Source: Aspidiotus rigidus
Taxonomy: Eukaryota > Arthropoda > Insecta > Hemiptera > Diaspididae
Reading direction: 5' to 3'
NCBI GenBank assembly: GCA_035079385.1
Contig: JAVHKY010000025.1
Span: 15,846,501-15,910,500, forward strand
Length of the DNA stretch: 64,000 nt
The notes beneath the pieces are model-generated. The model saw nothing but the letters and a program-made list of their open reading frames with translations, was not told the origin of the DNA and searched no databases. Below, piece after piece: positions 35,376 through 47,735 of this stretch (its first letter is position 1; each line of letters starts with the position of its first letter). The translations under genes and the position numbers were made by a program.

Positions 35376-36240
35376 TATGACGCAGATATTGCTATGACAT
35401 AATATTATGCGTTTGAACCGGACTCGATCACTTCCTTCAAGAGTTCTTGAATTTTATGAACAACTTTTATGCCTCCATTGGTTTCACTGTTGAGATCGAA
35501 GGCTATGAGATTAATTTCCTGCACCTCACGATCTTCTTCCTCCGTAATAGGTTTGACTTTCAAGTCTACAAGAAGCCTAACACTCCGGACGTCCTCATCC
35601 ACGGTTCGTATTTTTGCCCGTTCTCTCATAAGATTGAAGCTTTCCACTCATTTGTTCACCGCTTCGTTTCTCTTCCCTTTCCCTCCCGCTTTCACAAAAA
35701 AGGTTCCTATCCTCCAGTAATTAGCTATTGCTAATAGGGTTGGTTTTGGTATCAACTGTTTTCTCCGGAGGAGAGTTACTAAGGTAGATCTCCAACGGAC
35801 CACCATCTTCACTGAGTCCCTAAGGACAGTTCAGAGGAAGTCATCTGTCTTAAATGCTCACCTTCCCAAACTCACGCCAACTCACGCCATTAGTTAAAGA
35901 TGTGATTGAGACTGGTAATAGAACTCACTTGTTCTACTCTTGTTTGAAGTTCGGGAGGCTTTTCCCTCACTGAAAAAATGTTGTATTTTCTCTGTTGTCA
36001 CGATTGTTCAGCTTGTTATTTTGGTGTGACCGGCTGAGCTTTCCGTACTACGATTAACGACCACATCTCCGCATACGTCAACAGAAACTCTACAAAATCA
36101 GGCTTTGCGAAGCAGACAATGGGTCTCTCGAAGGAAATGAAGTAATTTTGCACCTTGAAGACACCTTTTGCCGGCGACTGACTTGCCCTCGAGTACATTG
36201 AAATTGTGAAAAAGAGGACTCTCACGCCTGTACAAACTAG

Positions 36241-37076
36241 TGAATTGTGCTGTTAAAGGATGAGTTCATTAATAATAAGATACACTTTAATTCACCGCAA
36301 TACGAATGTACAGAAGCATGAAACACGTCATTGACGGTCCACTCAACACTGTCTCGGGTCACTGCGCATGCGCCGGACGCGTTCACTGCGAAAGATTCTC
36401 TCTACCCTGTTCTCTTTTGTAGCTTCAATCTTCGCCTTTTTTTGTGTCAAATAATGCGTACAGTGAGGGCACAACTTTTATTAAAAACTTTTTTTCTATC
36501 GGAGTTAAAATTTTAATTTATGGTTTAAAAGGCACGATTTGTAAATAACCAGAATATGTTGCAAAAATTTCAAGTCGATAGGTAAAGCAGTTCCACGACA
36601 GAAAAAATTTCTCCTTTATACATTTAGTTTACCGGATAGTGGACATTTTCTGCGAAATGAAACCCCATAAAATGACTTGACTAGGAGCTGGGAAAAACTT
36701 CAAGTTACAAGCTATCGTGAGAAAAGATGTTCAAACAAAAACCGAGAGAGACGAGGTTCTTAGAGAGAGAGAGAGAGAGGACTTCGAAAACTCTTGACGC
36801 GAGAACAGAAGGAGCATTTGACCGAGAAAGAAGGAAAAATTGACAAGTATACGAACAGAAATAATTATGGCTTGTATTGAAGAGAAATGTCTCCTAGAAA
36901 AACGACGGCTTCCTTAACGAAGTTAAACGAGGAACGCAGGGAACCTGTTTTATGAGTCGAATGGGATTTGGTATTGAAAATTCAAGGAGGCCTAGACCTA
37001 GATAAAGATAGTATAAAGAAGGCCTAGACCTACTGTAAGCCTATCATAATATAGTTTGAGAATCTAAATTTTTCTC
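36241..37076. other. Non-coding stretch with one repeat-family end
   Basis: Around 36915-36960 the minus strand reads CATAAAACAGGTTCCCTGCG followed by CTCGTTTAACTTCG. This is the conserved closing end of the TGACGTCA-rich family, here without its body. A short direct repeat AGGCCTAGACCTA occurs at about 36970 and 37020, and GA dinucleotides repeat near 36765. No gene recognised. Confidence 0.5.
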
Positions 37077-37425
37077 GCTCGAGAGACGAAATTTTTCTAA
37101 GTCCCTCTCCTATCATGGCTCGAGAGTCGAAATTTTTCTAAGTCCCCCTTCTATCATATATAGCTCGAGAGTCGAAATTTTTCCAAGTCCCCCTCCTATC
37201 ATATATATGGCTCGAGAGTCGAAATTTTTCCAAGTCCCCCTTCTATCATATATAGCTCGAGAGTCGAAATTTTTCCAAGTCCCTCTTCTATCATATATAG
37301 CTCGAGAGTCGAAATTTTTCTAAGTTCCTCTCCTATCATATATGGCTCGAGGGTCGAAATTTTTCTAAGTCCCTCTCCTATCATATATGGCTCGAGAGTC
37401 GAAATTTTTCCAAGTTTTTCGCTGG
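37077..37425. repeat. 45-bp minisatellite, about eight units
   Basis: Units of GGCTCGAGAGTCGAAATTTT, then TCCAAGTCCC(C/T)CTTCTATC and ATATAT, repeat every 43-48 bp with few changes. Because the period is usually a multiple of three, an open frame on the minus strand is built of a 15-residue repeat; I treat it as an artefact. Single copies of the unit also occur at about 16955, 42000-42080, 42375 and 52090-52150, often beside TGACGTCA-type sequence. Confidence 0.85.
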
Positions 37426-38065
37426 ACGGCGCACGGCGGACGGCGGACGCCAGATTTCTCAAATAGCCCCCCATAAAACAGGTTCCCTGTTAATATAATT
37501 AATAATATGGTATTTAAGCCCAGTTACTAGGGTTGGGATCTTCAAGGTGGAACTGCCACCGGCCTATTACAACCGAGCACTCCTTTACATTCGATTACTC
37601 GCCAAATTCTCAACCCTTGTAGTCAATCTTTGTACTACATATTATACATATTACATTTATTCAATAATATTGACCTCTGCACCTAGAATCTCTGTAATAT
37701 ACACATATTCTATTATTAGGTTTTTCTTATTGTAGTATCTTTATACTTTACAGCACACCAAGTATGTACTTTATTATTTAGACCCCTAATATTGCACTGT
37801 ATAGACTTGATCCTCTGCTCTTTCATCTTGTAAACTCTGATCTATGAACTCTCTCTTGCACTTTAGTACACCAAGCCTGTGTATTATTCTATAAGCCAAA
37901 AACCTACCCTATATAAACTCCACGACATCCTGTACAAAACTTCCTACAGTCAAATATTGTTCCTATAGTGGTATTCTACTTTGTTATTGAACGGTTTGAC
38001 TAGAGGTGTTCATATACGTTTTAAAATCAACTATTATTTCTCTTCTCAAATTGTTTGGATAGTCT
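37426..38065. other. Non-coding stretch, no gene recognised
   Basis: Contains a further CCCCATAAAACAGGTTCCCT family end at about 37470, then AT-rich sequence without coding or repeat signals I can identify. Confidence 0.4.
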
Positions 38066-38910
38066 ATTTATTCGGAACAGGGCGTTAAGCTCATCTGCTA
38101 TGCGGATCACACACACTGCTGAAACAACTGTAGTGGTGGAGATCGCTTTGGATCAAGTTGGCCAGACTAGAAACTGCAGTAGGAAAGGCGGCAGGCATAT
38201 GTATTACTCACGACTTGTCGAAAGTGCAATTCACCCACCTTTCAACTGCAAAGTATAGAAATCACGAACAACGAGGTGATGAAATATCCGGGATCTGGTT
38301 GAACTCAAAGATAAGCTTTAGGCATCACTTCTCAATGGTAGTGGAAAAGGCGAACAGGGAAGTGCCTACCTAAGCCGCATGATGACAAACCTAGAGGGCC
38401 GAAGGAAGCACGAATGAGCACCGCATTGTCGATCCTCCTATAGAATTGCACTTCCCTTACAGCATGGTCTCAACTTTTAGCACGTTCACTACCAACAGAG
38501 CTCTTTGCTGAGGAGAGAGCGATGGCGTTCAAAGCAAAGAAGAGGACGCAACGACTGATCAAGTGACTTTACGGGTCAAGGACGAGGCCAGGTGCTGCTT
38601 GCGCAAGAAATGGAAAGCGGGAATCGCTCAAAGTGAGCCAGGGATATGAACGACCCGTGTGTTAATACGCGACCTTGAAGCGGGGATGGACTATGGTCAG
38701 CTGAATTTTGTGTCAAGCAATGACTGCTTCAACAAATACCCTTAAGAGAAGTTCAAGAAAATTGAGCTGGCGACGGCTTCTCATTGCGATCAAGGGTGGC
38801 AGTACACCTTATTTGAAGGAGAGGCGTGGACGCCAGACAAACTCAGTCGGATTGCAGGTCAACGAAGCGCCTGCTTTAGGTAGTCTGGTAGCCAACATCG
38901 TCAAGTTCTG
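38066..38910 (+). pseudogene. R1-like non-LTR retrotransposon relic (RT C-terminal half)
   Basis: The plus strand reads VKLICYADHTH (38086-38115), a YADD motif with its last Asp changed to His. After frameshifts come GIWLNSKISFRHHFSMVVEK (38300-38355), MMTNLEGRRKHE, and ELFAEERAMAFKAKKRTQRL (38500-38560). Then RDLEAGMDYGQLNF and FNKYP appear near 38660-38745, the region before the C-terminal zinc knuckle. The order YADD, LGVWLD-like block, post-thumb arginine-rich block and GHGxF-like tail is that of R1-clade elements. The 5' half is missing and several stops are present. The clade is assigned by eye. Confidence 0.65.
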
Positions 38911-41900
38911 AGAAATCATGGAACTAAGTGTCTGTATTTGCAGCCACAAGGAAGACACGTGATGGAATAGGCTAACGAAGAACCACGCTATGCCCAGGAG
39001 ATGAAAAAAGAAGAAGAGACTAAGTTGTGTCTGATGTGTACTAAAGTTCGTGCGCCTGGGGGCACTTCAGCTCGAAAGTCACCAAGAAGAAGGAATTTCA
39101 CCGAGGAGATTCTTCCAACACCGAAGTTATTCGATAAGAGCGTTGGAGGAAACAAATTAATGCACGCTAACTGCGCCCACTACGGAGGACAACGCATACT
39201 ACACAACAGATATGTACGAGAAGGGGAAGCCAATAGAAAACGTTTTAATGCTTGCAGTCCACTAAGAATGAGCATGGGATACATTTTCCCCATCTGCATC
39301 ATTAGACCCACATGCGTTAATGTGATAGAACGTTGAAATGCAGACTCGAGCCAATGAAGAAGGAAAGTCATGAAGCACATTTGTATTGAAGATTTCTCAG
39401 AACACCAAAAAGGAATATCATCAAAAGATAGACAGTGTAAGTTGATCAGCTTGAACGTTGGGTTTCAGAGAAAAGGTACTCAACAGAAAACGCTGATGGT
39501 ATACTTGCCATACTGCAGGAACTTGTACATTTCAATCTGAACTTTACACTCTCAATTCAATATTGCTTTTGGACATGAGTCTTTAAAAACCAGCTCCTAA
39601 ATCAAATTAACCCACAAAAGTAGCCGCTGAAGAAGCCGCTTTTCACCCTCCGACCTAGTCATGATCGCATAGGGTCTTTCGGCAGATCGCAAACAAAATA
39701 GTTAAATATTTCTTTGTAAAATTTTAACCATTCATACAATTTGTCTGAAAAGTTTATGGAGCACTTCAAAACAAAGAAATTCATTATTCGATTAGAAATG
39801 TAATAAAATGAAAACTTCGGAATGTTTTGGCAGAAGAACTAATACCATAAAAAAGTACGAGTAGCCAACAATATTCGGCAAATAATCTTATTTCGTCCCC
39901 ATAAATCTGACGCGATCGTTGCCTTTTTTTCCAAAAAATACCATCCTAATCAAATAATTCTCACCGAGTCGGGTTCATTTATCATATAAAAATACAATTT
40001 ACGAGTCTTTCCCCTTCCACACCATCGTTACTATATTATATTTTCGAGCGATAAATTTTAGTTCGTTAATCCGACTCTGTGTACGTATAATAATAATAAC
40101 GAACAGGCCCTATATAAGTTATTTATGACTATTTTATAAGCCGACGTATGTCGTAAATGTCGTCATTATTTCAAGGACATCTTTCAAAAATTGATAAGTA
40201 GATGAAGTTTTTTCCAATAATATTTTGACATTTAAAGAAGGGGAGAACAAAAATACGAATTTCATTAATGGTGGTTTTATCTTTGACAGACACGCAGTGC
40301 AGCAGTGCATGATGACGATGACAAACCACATCCGTATTAATTTCGATACGACAAATATTTGGATAGCATGCCTCACGACAGCGAAAAGTGGGTAAAAAAA
40401 AAAAAGAATACGGAGCATCGGCGAAACCGAGATACGAATAAATCGACAGCTATATTCAATTAAGTGAATTTTCCAGCTGCTAATCAATTAATTATTTCGT
40501 TTAGTGAGAATGGTTATCACTTTCATCATTTCCGGAAGAAATACGCAAGGAAAACGAAGCGAAAGGGAGAATTTTTCTATCGAACCGCGAGGAGTCAATA
40601 AACGCATTATAGGCTACATTCCTTTTAATACTATAGATATAATAAAATGATGTGGAAACTTTCAACAATATTATTAGGGTCAACAAGGAACTTGTTTCAC
40701 AGGCAAGGTCAGCCCAGGTTTGAGAACATCTAGACAGCTATGTTTAGAAAATAATATTTCGGTATCCTCTCAGGAAGTGAGAAAGCTAGAGTGTGAATGG
40801 TAAAGGAAGTACTGCTGACCTGATCCCTTGTCCTTAGGCAGATGACGTCACGCCTTTCCACAATTCAACTAAGCTACTTTATAAATCAAGACTTTCACAC
40901 TTGCACTAAAATGACATCCAGCTTCGAAATAACTCGCGTCAAAGACCTAAAATCCTGCACTTGAAACACACACGCATAGCAACGCAATACAAGAAAAGGC
41001 GAGACAGAGGAAAATTATGTTTCAACAAAAATATCACTGGCGGTATTAGGAGTACTCTTGAGCTCAGGTCCCAACGAGAAAGAATTCTTTATAATAGGTG
41101 GTGAGTCAGAGCAGCGGGAATTACACCTCGTTGGCCCAAAGACAGGCGTTATTGTTCAACAAGGGTATCAGAAACTCACACACGAACAAATCAAGAGTCT
41201 CCTGGAGGTCGATCCGAACTCTTTTGAAAGGGGCCCCAGTCGGAAAATGTGAACTTTTTGTTCCTATTGATAGAGGTGTCAAATTATGAATTGTACTTTC
41301 AATGAAGGTGGGAATTTTGACCTAGTTAAGAGACTTCAAAAATTTTCAAAGGTAACTGCAGCAATCCGAGAGGAGAGGGTGAAAAATTGCAACGTACAAA
41401 TGACAAATTGAGGTTCTGAAGGATAGGAAGAGGGGACTCCAACCTATTCCATGATCTTGGAAAAATTTGCGAAAGTGACACCAAGTTTATGAGGGGAAGG
41501 AGGCTTTGACCTTGATCAGGGATTTGAAAACAATTTGACTTTTGAGCGATATTTGCGCAGAGGGAGATTTGAAAAGTTCAACTTCTGCCACTGTCCATCT
41601 GGGGAAAATTGTGGTTTCAAAGAGAGCAAAAGGAGGAGTTCTGACATACAGTAGGGCAAAGGAGAGCAGGGGGAAAGCTAACATTCCGTTCGAGGAGATG
41701 AGAAAATTTCAACTTCCGAAAGATACATACGAGGGCCGGGTGAACTAGGAAAGAGTCCGACTTCTACCGCTGGCTACCCAGAGCAAATAGTGGTTCCAAA
41801 TAGAGTGAAGGCTGTGACCAAGTTAAGGGTCTTCGGAAACATCCGATGATAATCACAAGTATCCGAGGGGTGGGAAACGATCTAGTTAAGGGTCTTCGAA

Positions 41901-43300
41901 ATTCAAATGCTACTGCAAATTCTGCTATTGCAGAGGGGAACACGGAAGTTTCGCAGTTCCGTGGGAAACAGCTAGTCTTATAAATAAACGCATTAGAAAT
42001 CTTCCAACTCCCTCTCTTATCATATATGGCTTGACAATTGAAATTTTTCCAAGTCCCTCTCCTACCATACATAGTTCGCTATAGCTCCGTCAAATTTTTT
42101 TTTAGTTGCCTCTACGATGATGACGTCCCAAAAGTCAGAAGCGTATGATGACGTCATAGATCAGTCCCTTTGACGTCACGATCTAACCACATCATAAAAC
42201 AATCCCTAGCTCGGAAGTCAAAATTTCATCGGGGAACCTATTTTATAAGGGAGAGCAGAGGGGATGGTGTACGGCAAAAAGTCCAACACCCCCTCAAGTT
42301 CCACCATTAAGAATAGTCCAAGTCGAAGAAACGTCGAAATTCTTCCTAGTCCCCCTCCGATCGTAATAAGTATAAAGATAGCAACTCGAAATTTTTCCAA
42401 GTCCCTTTCCTATCATCAGAATATTTTTTCGAAAATAATGACGTCATAGAAGTCAGATGTCGACGGGCCCGTTTTCTGAGGACCCCCCTCCCCCCACAAA
42501 ACGGGTAGCGGGTTCCCCGCCAAGATATTTCAATTTTCGCGGAAATCAGGAAATTTTGGATGATGGCCTAGAGCAAAACAATGGGAATGGCTGGAGGAAA
42601 TTTTGATCTTTCTTGTAGTTCAAATATTAATCCTGGGATTTGAGAAAATTTTTCTGGTGAACCAAATAAGGATACCTAATAAGACGGAAGATAAATTTTG
42701 CCGAGGGCCCGCGTGTACCCAACGGGGATATCATTCGAGCAAAAACATACGTATTATCCAAACAAGCAAAATCCGAATACTTCGCAGATACCGACTCCGC
42801 TAAAACCAATCACCGTTTGAACATCTGCCGACTCCAATTGATTCATCGCCGATCACCGTATCCCAAGAATATTGTTCAAATCGAACCAGTTTCGATTGAT
42901 GTAGAGATAAATTGTTCACGAACAATATTCCATTCTTCAGCGTAAAATAAGAAAACTTCCTTCAACGTAAATAATATATCACTGTAATTGAAGATAACTA
43001 TCATAAATCACAGGTCGAAAAGTTAGGAAATTCCATTTGTAAAGTCTATAATAATATCGTAAAAAAGTATCAAATCAATAGAAATTTGGAAGAACTCACT
43101 AAATTATAGAAGTCGTAAATTATTAAACAAAAAAATATGAAGTCGTAATCCTTAAACAAAAAAATAGAACGGTAACCAATAATAAAATTTAAAAATAATT
43201 GTAAATAGGTTACGTCTCATGATAAACGCAATCAAAGATAACGATGGAGTGAGATTTCGCGATTGAACGAGTATTGAATAGATAAAGTATTCGAAGAATT
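38911..43300. other. Mostly unrecognised, with TGACGTCA-type repeat fragments
   Basis: 39001-39336 holds a 111-codon plus frame with several cysteines but no domain I recognise; it may be retroelement debris continuing from the R1-like relic. From 42000 to 42530 there are fragments of the repeat family: TCCCTCTCTTATCATATATG, GATGATGACGTCC, GTATGATGACGTCATAGATC and GCGGGTTCCCCGCC. The rest is AT-rich and featureless to me. Confidence 0.45.
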
Positions 43301-43315
43301 AAAAATATCACGTGA

Positions 43316-44050
43316 TTATCGCATGTACAGCCTGAATGTATCGATACCATTCCGGCACGCTTTTTCTACCGCTTCGCCGAGCGAATTGCCTTTGCCACCG
43401 ACCACCATGAAATGAAAATCGATTTTTATCAACACGACATACACTTCTCCCGCTTCGGGACTAGTATCCATCTTTTGAGCCCAAAATTTCAATCCGAATT
43501 CTTCCACAACCTTCTCGAAGCAATCGATCGGATGCATTTCCCTATCGCGTCCTTCCAGCAAGGTAGTTGATTTCGGCGCTTCCGATGATTTTAAACCGAA
43601 ATTAATATCGTTGAAACACACTTCCAAATCTTTCGGTTTGGGTGGATAACGGGTGTACGAAGAGTTCTCTCGATCTGAATACTTCGCCATGAAAGTAGAT
43701 GCTCGCGCCTCAGTTTCAGGCGACAAATTGTACTTGGGTTCGGAAACGATCGAAGGCACGACAGCTTTAACGCTGTTTTGTTTCACATGACTGCTACTCT
43801 CGTTAAACGAATCACATTGGCTTACGCCGAGCTTGATTAACATTTGCTGGGCGGCTTCAGTTTTCGCCTCCTTCTTTGTCTTACCCGTTCCTTCGGCTGT
43901 GAAATGTTTATAAACGCACTCGCCTTTGAAGAAGCCAGACACATTCTTTACGAATTCCGTATAATTTGGTTCTTGGAGACCCTTCTCCGTTTTCGGTCGA
44001 CGATCGTGTAATTCTTTTAACAAGGTAACAGCATTCTTGTTTGTCGCCAT
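43316..44050 (-). CDS. Double-stranded-RNA-binding protein (TARBP2/loquacious/R2D2-like)
   Basis: A 244-residue protein encoded in one coding exon, with no internal stop. Residues 5-75 form a canonical dsRNA-binding domain: an N-terminal helix NAVTLLKELHDRRP, three strands ending in VYKHFTAEGTGK, then KKEAKTEAAQQMLIKLG. The KKxAK pattern at 59-63 contacts the RNA backbone in this fold. Residues 76-170 are a serine-rich linker of low complexity. Residues 173-244 look like a second, divergent domain of the same fold, with GGKGNSLGEAVEKAC in place of KKxAK, so it more likely mediates protein contact. Known relatives partner Dicer or Argonaute loading in small-RNA pathways; that role is inferred only from the fold. 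The ATG follows a probable 3' splice site 4 nt upstream. It is the only intact, unrepeated gene in the window. A retrocopy or lineage-specific paralogue is possible. Confidence 0.85.
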   Translation of the reverse strand: MATNKNAVTLLKELHDRRPKTEKGLQEPNYTEFVKNVSGFFKGECVYKHFTAEGTGKTKKEAKTEAAQQMLIKLGVSQCDSFNESSSHVKQNSVKAVVPSIVSEPKYNLSPETEARASTFMAKYSDRENSSYTRYPPKPKDLEVCFNDINFGLKSSEAPKSTTLLEGRDREMHPIDCFEKVVEEFGLKFWAQKMDTSPEAGEVYVVLIKIDFHFMVVGGKGNSLGEAVEKACRNGIDTFRLYMR

Positions 44051-44054
44051 CGTA

Positions 44055-44154
44055 CTAAAATTTAAAAAAATTACAATTTAAATATATTCGTCTTGTATTA
44101 CGAAGAATAATTATAGAATTAAAATCGAGTTCGGAAAAGAAGAATGAATCTTAC
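44055..44154 (-). other. Probable 5' UTR intron of the dsRNA-binding protein gene
   Basis: On the minus strand, CAAAAAG|GTAAGATTC is a strong donor (exon ends at 44155) and TTTAAATTTTAG|TACG a fair acceptor just before the start codon, giving a 100-bp AT-rich intron. The predicted leader exon lies above 44155. Transcript evidence is lacking. Confidence 0.55.
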
Positions 44155-44155
44155 C

Positions 44156-45000
44156 TTTTTGCAGCGCGAGAATGAGTACGAACACTATCGATTGGAACGT
44201 GAATGACGAATACGAAACAACATACCTCGATGAAAATGAATCTGTACTAACGTAGACAGATCGGTTTTAAGATTACAACTCGGAGAAATACAAATTATCG
44301 TTAGCACGAAGATTACAAAAATAAGTAACAAAGTTTAACATCGATTGAACATTGGACTGACCGACTGAGAACGATAACGACGATTATTTTATCAACATTC
44401 CACCACGCCGAGAATCGATATACTAACACGAGACGATCCTCGTGACGCGTAAATATTCGAGCTTCAGTAGTTCTCGTACTGGCGGCGCTGCAGTAGGAAG
44501 AATATGTATTAAATTCCTCTTCGTCACGTTGTGACATGATACACAATGGAATAATTATTTTTTGTAATTGTTTGGATAAAATTATATTCTTTATAATTAT
44601 TTGTTGTAAGTTTGAATGCATTAATATCTTACATAAATTAGAACTGAAGACACCACGATAGTTTTGAAACGAAAATAATTCGGGAAAAATTAAGTACCCT
44701 TTAAATTTGAAAAAAATTGTCTTTTTCAAATTCTAGGTACTCTTCTATATTTTTGCTCTCAAACTCGAAAAAGTATTCGTCGGGAAGATTGAGGACGAGC
44801 GAAAATTCTCATTTTAGTTTGCATTTGTAATACTTCATACACAGGAACAACAATATGACGCATAATATAGTAATAACAGCTTTATCTGCTATTAATTTAC
44901 TGATTTCACACAGGTTTACAATTGAGGACGTATTTGGCAAAAGGGCCTTCGCACAACGTATTGCTTACGGGACGGAGGCCCTTCTGCCAGAACCCTCCTC
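44156..45000. other. Upstream flank of the dsRNA-binding protein gene
   Basis: Expected to hold the leader exon and promoter. A 138-codon minus frame (44313-44729) contains a hydrophilic segment starting MSQRDEEEFNTY (about 44540 down) between AT-rich parts. It could be an upstream exon, but I find no convincing donor, so it is not called as coding. Confidence 0.3.
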
Positions 45001-45455
45001 AATTATCTATTTACAGTTAACAAGTAACCCATTTCTGAGCATAAGCCTCACTAATATTTTCCACACCTCCTTATCTCTAACCATTCTTTCCCACGACACT
45101 CCTACATCATTGTTGACCTCTTCCCATCTTCTTTTTGGTCTCCCCTTCCTCTTTTCGAACCGTACGGCAGCCATTCCGTAGCTTTTTTCACCCATCTTTC
45201 GTCCCCCACCCACCTTTATCAAATGTCCCGAATATTTAAATTTTTTCTTTTTTATTATGTAAGTACCCTATACTGGAGGCGTTTGTCTTTTTCCTTAATT
45301 CAGTGTTTCTTATTCTTTCTACCCCTTCTTATTCTCATTATTTTCCTTTCTATGGCTCTTTGTATTTTTTGCAGGTCATCTACCTGCGACCTTGTCAAGG
45401 CCTACGTCTCTGCACCATAGCAGATTACTGGTATGACACAGCTTTCAAATATTTT

Positions 45456-46489
45456 TATTCCATGGGCACTACACACAGCTAATTTCCAAGACGAATTCAC
45501 CAAATTCTCACCTTCCACTTCCAACACATCACAGCTCAAAAAAGAAATTGAAAACCACCACTCACAAATCCTTTGTTTTACAAACGGTTCAAAACGTCAC
45601 AATAAAACTGGGATGGCCTTCTCAATCAATAATTCTCTCTTCAGCTTTCGAATACGAAACTCAGCCTCAGTATACACTGCAGAACTTTTCGCGATCCTCA
45701 AATGCCTAGAAAAAATATCCACTTCCACTCAAAACAAACATTATCTCATAATTACAGACTCGTTATCATCATTTTCAGCCATCCAAAATATTTATCATTC
45801 AAAGAATCCACACCATCATCAACATCATAACACAAGTTACATCATCCGTAACCCTGGTGTGGATTCCTTCACACATAGGACTAAAACAGAGCGATGTAGT
45901 AGACAAAGCAGCCAAAGACTCAATCAATTTCAACACCGTGACCCTGTCATGGAAAATTCCAGCTCTGATATCAAAAACCACCACTGCCCCAAAATACTTA
46001 AAAAATGGTCTGACCTATGGTCTAATCAACTTGAAAACAATCTCCTCCCTATCAAGGCTAACCCTCTCAACCCACAACTTGCAGACCATCTAGAAAAGAA
46101 ACATCCGTTCTAACCCGCCTCAGAATAGGACACACCCGACTCACCCACTCACACCTTCTTTCATGTTCAGAACCACCCAACTGTCCAAAATGTCTCTTCA
46201 ATACAATAGACATAAACCATATTTTTACATGCCCTGAACTTACAACTTTAAAACTCACTAAACATACCCCACTCTAGAATACAAGCACTCAAAAATGACA
46301 CCTCATACACAGAACTCGTCCAATACCTAACCTCAGCCGAACTTTTCTCTCAAACCTTCAACTATCTATAAAATTATAGTAAAATTAGCCTTTAAGATGA
46401 ATGTACTTTTAATGTAATACTGTATATCAAGCTAATAGCCCAAAGCGTAGCTTAAAAGCTTGTAAAAATGAAGAAAAAAAAAAAAAATT
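45456..46489 (+). mobile_element. 5'-truncated I/Jockey-like retrotransposon inserted into the RTE element
   Basis: Codes for the end of a non-LTR ORF2. The RNase H domain has CFTNGSK (normally YTDGSK, first catalytic Asp lost), YTAELFAILKCLEKI and LIITDSLSSFSAIQN. After a frameshift comes WIPSHIGLKQSDVVDKAAKD, then LRIGHTRLTHSHLLSC and a CxxC...HxxxxC knuckle (CPKCLF, HIFTCPEL, about 46110-46250). It ends in a poly(A) run at 46470-46485. Both flanks belong to the RTE element and rejoin in frame; ATTTT/TTTT at the two junctions may be the short target duplication. The presence of RNase H points to the I/R1-type lineage. Stops after the knuckle and the lost Asp mean no activity. Confidence 0.85.
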
Positions 46490-47334
46490 TTGCTCGTAGG
46501 CTGAATTTGCTCTTAAATATTTTTATCAAAGACCAAAACTTTTTCTCTCGTTCTTATCTCCTTTTCCATCCTTCCTCTATATTAATTATTGTTTGCCTAA
46601 AGTACACATATTCTTTTACTTTTTCTATACTTTCTCCTCCCACTATAATTTCTTCTGCATTACCCTTCTGATTGCTCATGTAATTTGTTTTTCTCTTATT
46701 ATTCATTCCTGATCCTCCTTCCCTGCTTTCCTTTTCTAATTCATTCGCCATTTCTTGTAGCTCTTCCTTTTTAGTACTCATTAATACTGCATCATGCGCA
46801 AATTTTAAATTGTATGAATATCGTTCCCATTTATTCTTGTTCCTTTTTCCTCCCACACCAATTTTTTAAATATTTCCGCGAGAACACAATTGAATATTAT
46901 GTATTTGATGAGAGTGAACCCTCTTGTTTTATCCCTTGGTCCTCTCCTACCTAATTTTATATATATTTCCCCTTCTCTACAATACTTTTTAATAATCCTT
47001 GTTATTTTACTTGATATTCCTTGTTTATTCAGCCCCTCCCAATTTTTTCCAGGCTTTACTGAGTCAAACGCCTTCCTAAAATCGATAAATAATAAATGGA
47101 GGTTTATTTGATATTCCCTAGTTTTCTCTCTTATCTAATGAGGGTACGGATGTGGTCTACAGTTGAATACTTTCTTCTAAACCCTGCCTGTTCTTCGGGT
47201 TGTTGAGAGTCTAGCGCACTGTATATCCTGTTTTCAAGTATTTTCATTAACAATTTGCATACATTTGATGTGAGACTAATTGGACGATAATTTTCAATAT
47301 CTTTTTTGTTCCCTTTTTTATGTATCAACAACCT

Positions 47335-47735
47335 CTCCCATTCAACAAACTTCGCTCAATTAAGAAATATCTGACCTCTACTCTCTTCAATCTGTCCCTC
47401 ACTCCGCGAAGAAATAGTTGTTTGAACACTCGCCCAACCCACTCTTTCCTTATCCTTGGACTCTCTACCCCTCCCTCATGACAATACTGTCGAACTGAGA
47501 ATCTATCTGTCTCTCACTTTTTCTCCTGCTCTTCTCTTATAAATATCAGACACTCATTTTTCTGTTTCTCCCATACTGCGTCTCCTCTTTCCAATAACTC
47601 AGAAACCATAACCAACACCTTACACCTTGAATTTCTTCCCATCCACCTATTAACACAAATCCATTTGATGCGAACATCTCTCCCCGAGCTAATGACCCGT
47701 TGAGTAGTCATTGAAAAAAAAAAAAAAAAAAAAAA
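47335..47735 (+). mobile_element. Poly(A)-tailed retroposon inserted into the RTE element
   Basis: Separates two parts of one RTE block (…IGK on the right, LIHKKGN on the left) and ends in 22 A residues at 47714-47735, so the insert is plus-oriented. CAA/ACAA is repeated at both junctions. The body is C/T-rich without a domain; its beginning (CCTCTCCCATTC, TGACCTCTACTCT) resembles 13375-13435, which lies just upstream of another RNase H relic. It is probably a 5'-truncated non-LTR 3' end or a SINE. Confidence 0.6.

Larger units (their letters stand above)
33460..36240 (+). pseudogene. Penelope-like retroelement, family 2 (RT and GIY-YIG)
   Basis: Plus-strand pieces in order: VVVTNADKGTATL (33485-33525), the conserved ADKG block; LYGLSKIHKNGSSIRPVVSL (33670-33740); RGVPIGLSIVSLAAEVFISR (about 34070-34130). 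Next, the catalytic motif as YDIILCV after the insertion (around 35385-35415), and FMNNFYASIGFTVEIEGYEI with FQVYKKPNTPDVLIHGSYF (35447-35620). At 35985-36110 a GIY-YIG domain reads CCHDCSACYFGVTG and FRTTINDHISAYV, with a stop after VTG. This differs clearly in sequence from family 1. A 1.1-kb TGACGTCA-rich segment interrupts the RT just before the catalytic motif. The order RT then GIY-YIG is diagnostic for endonuclease-containing PLEs. Stops and frameshifts make it a dead copy. Confidence 0.8.

Noticed and set aside
37199..37474. 91-codon minus-strand ORF made of a 15-residue repeat
   Set aside because: Explained fully by the 45-bp minisatellite; no start context, no unique sequence.
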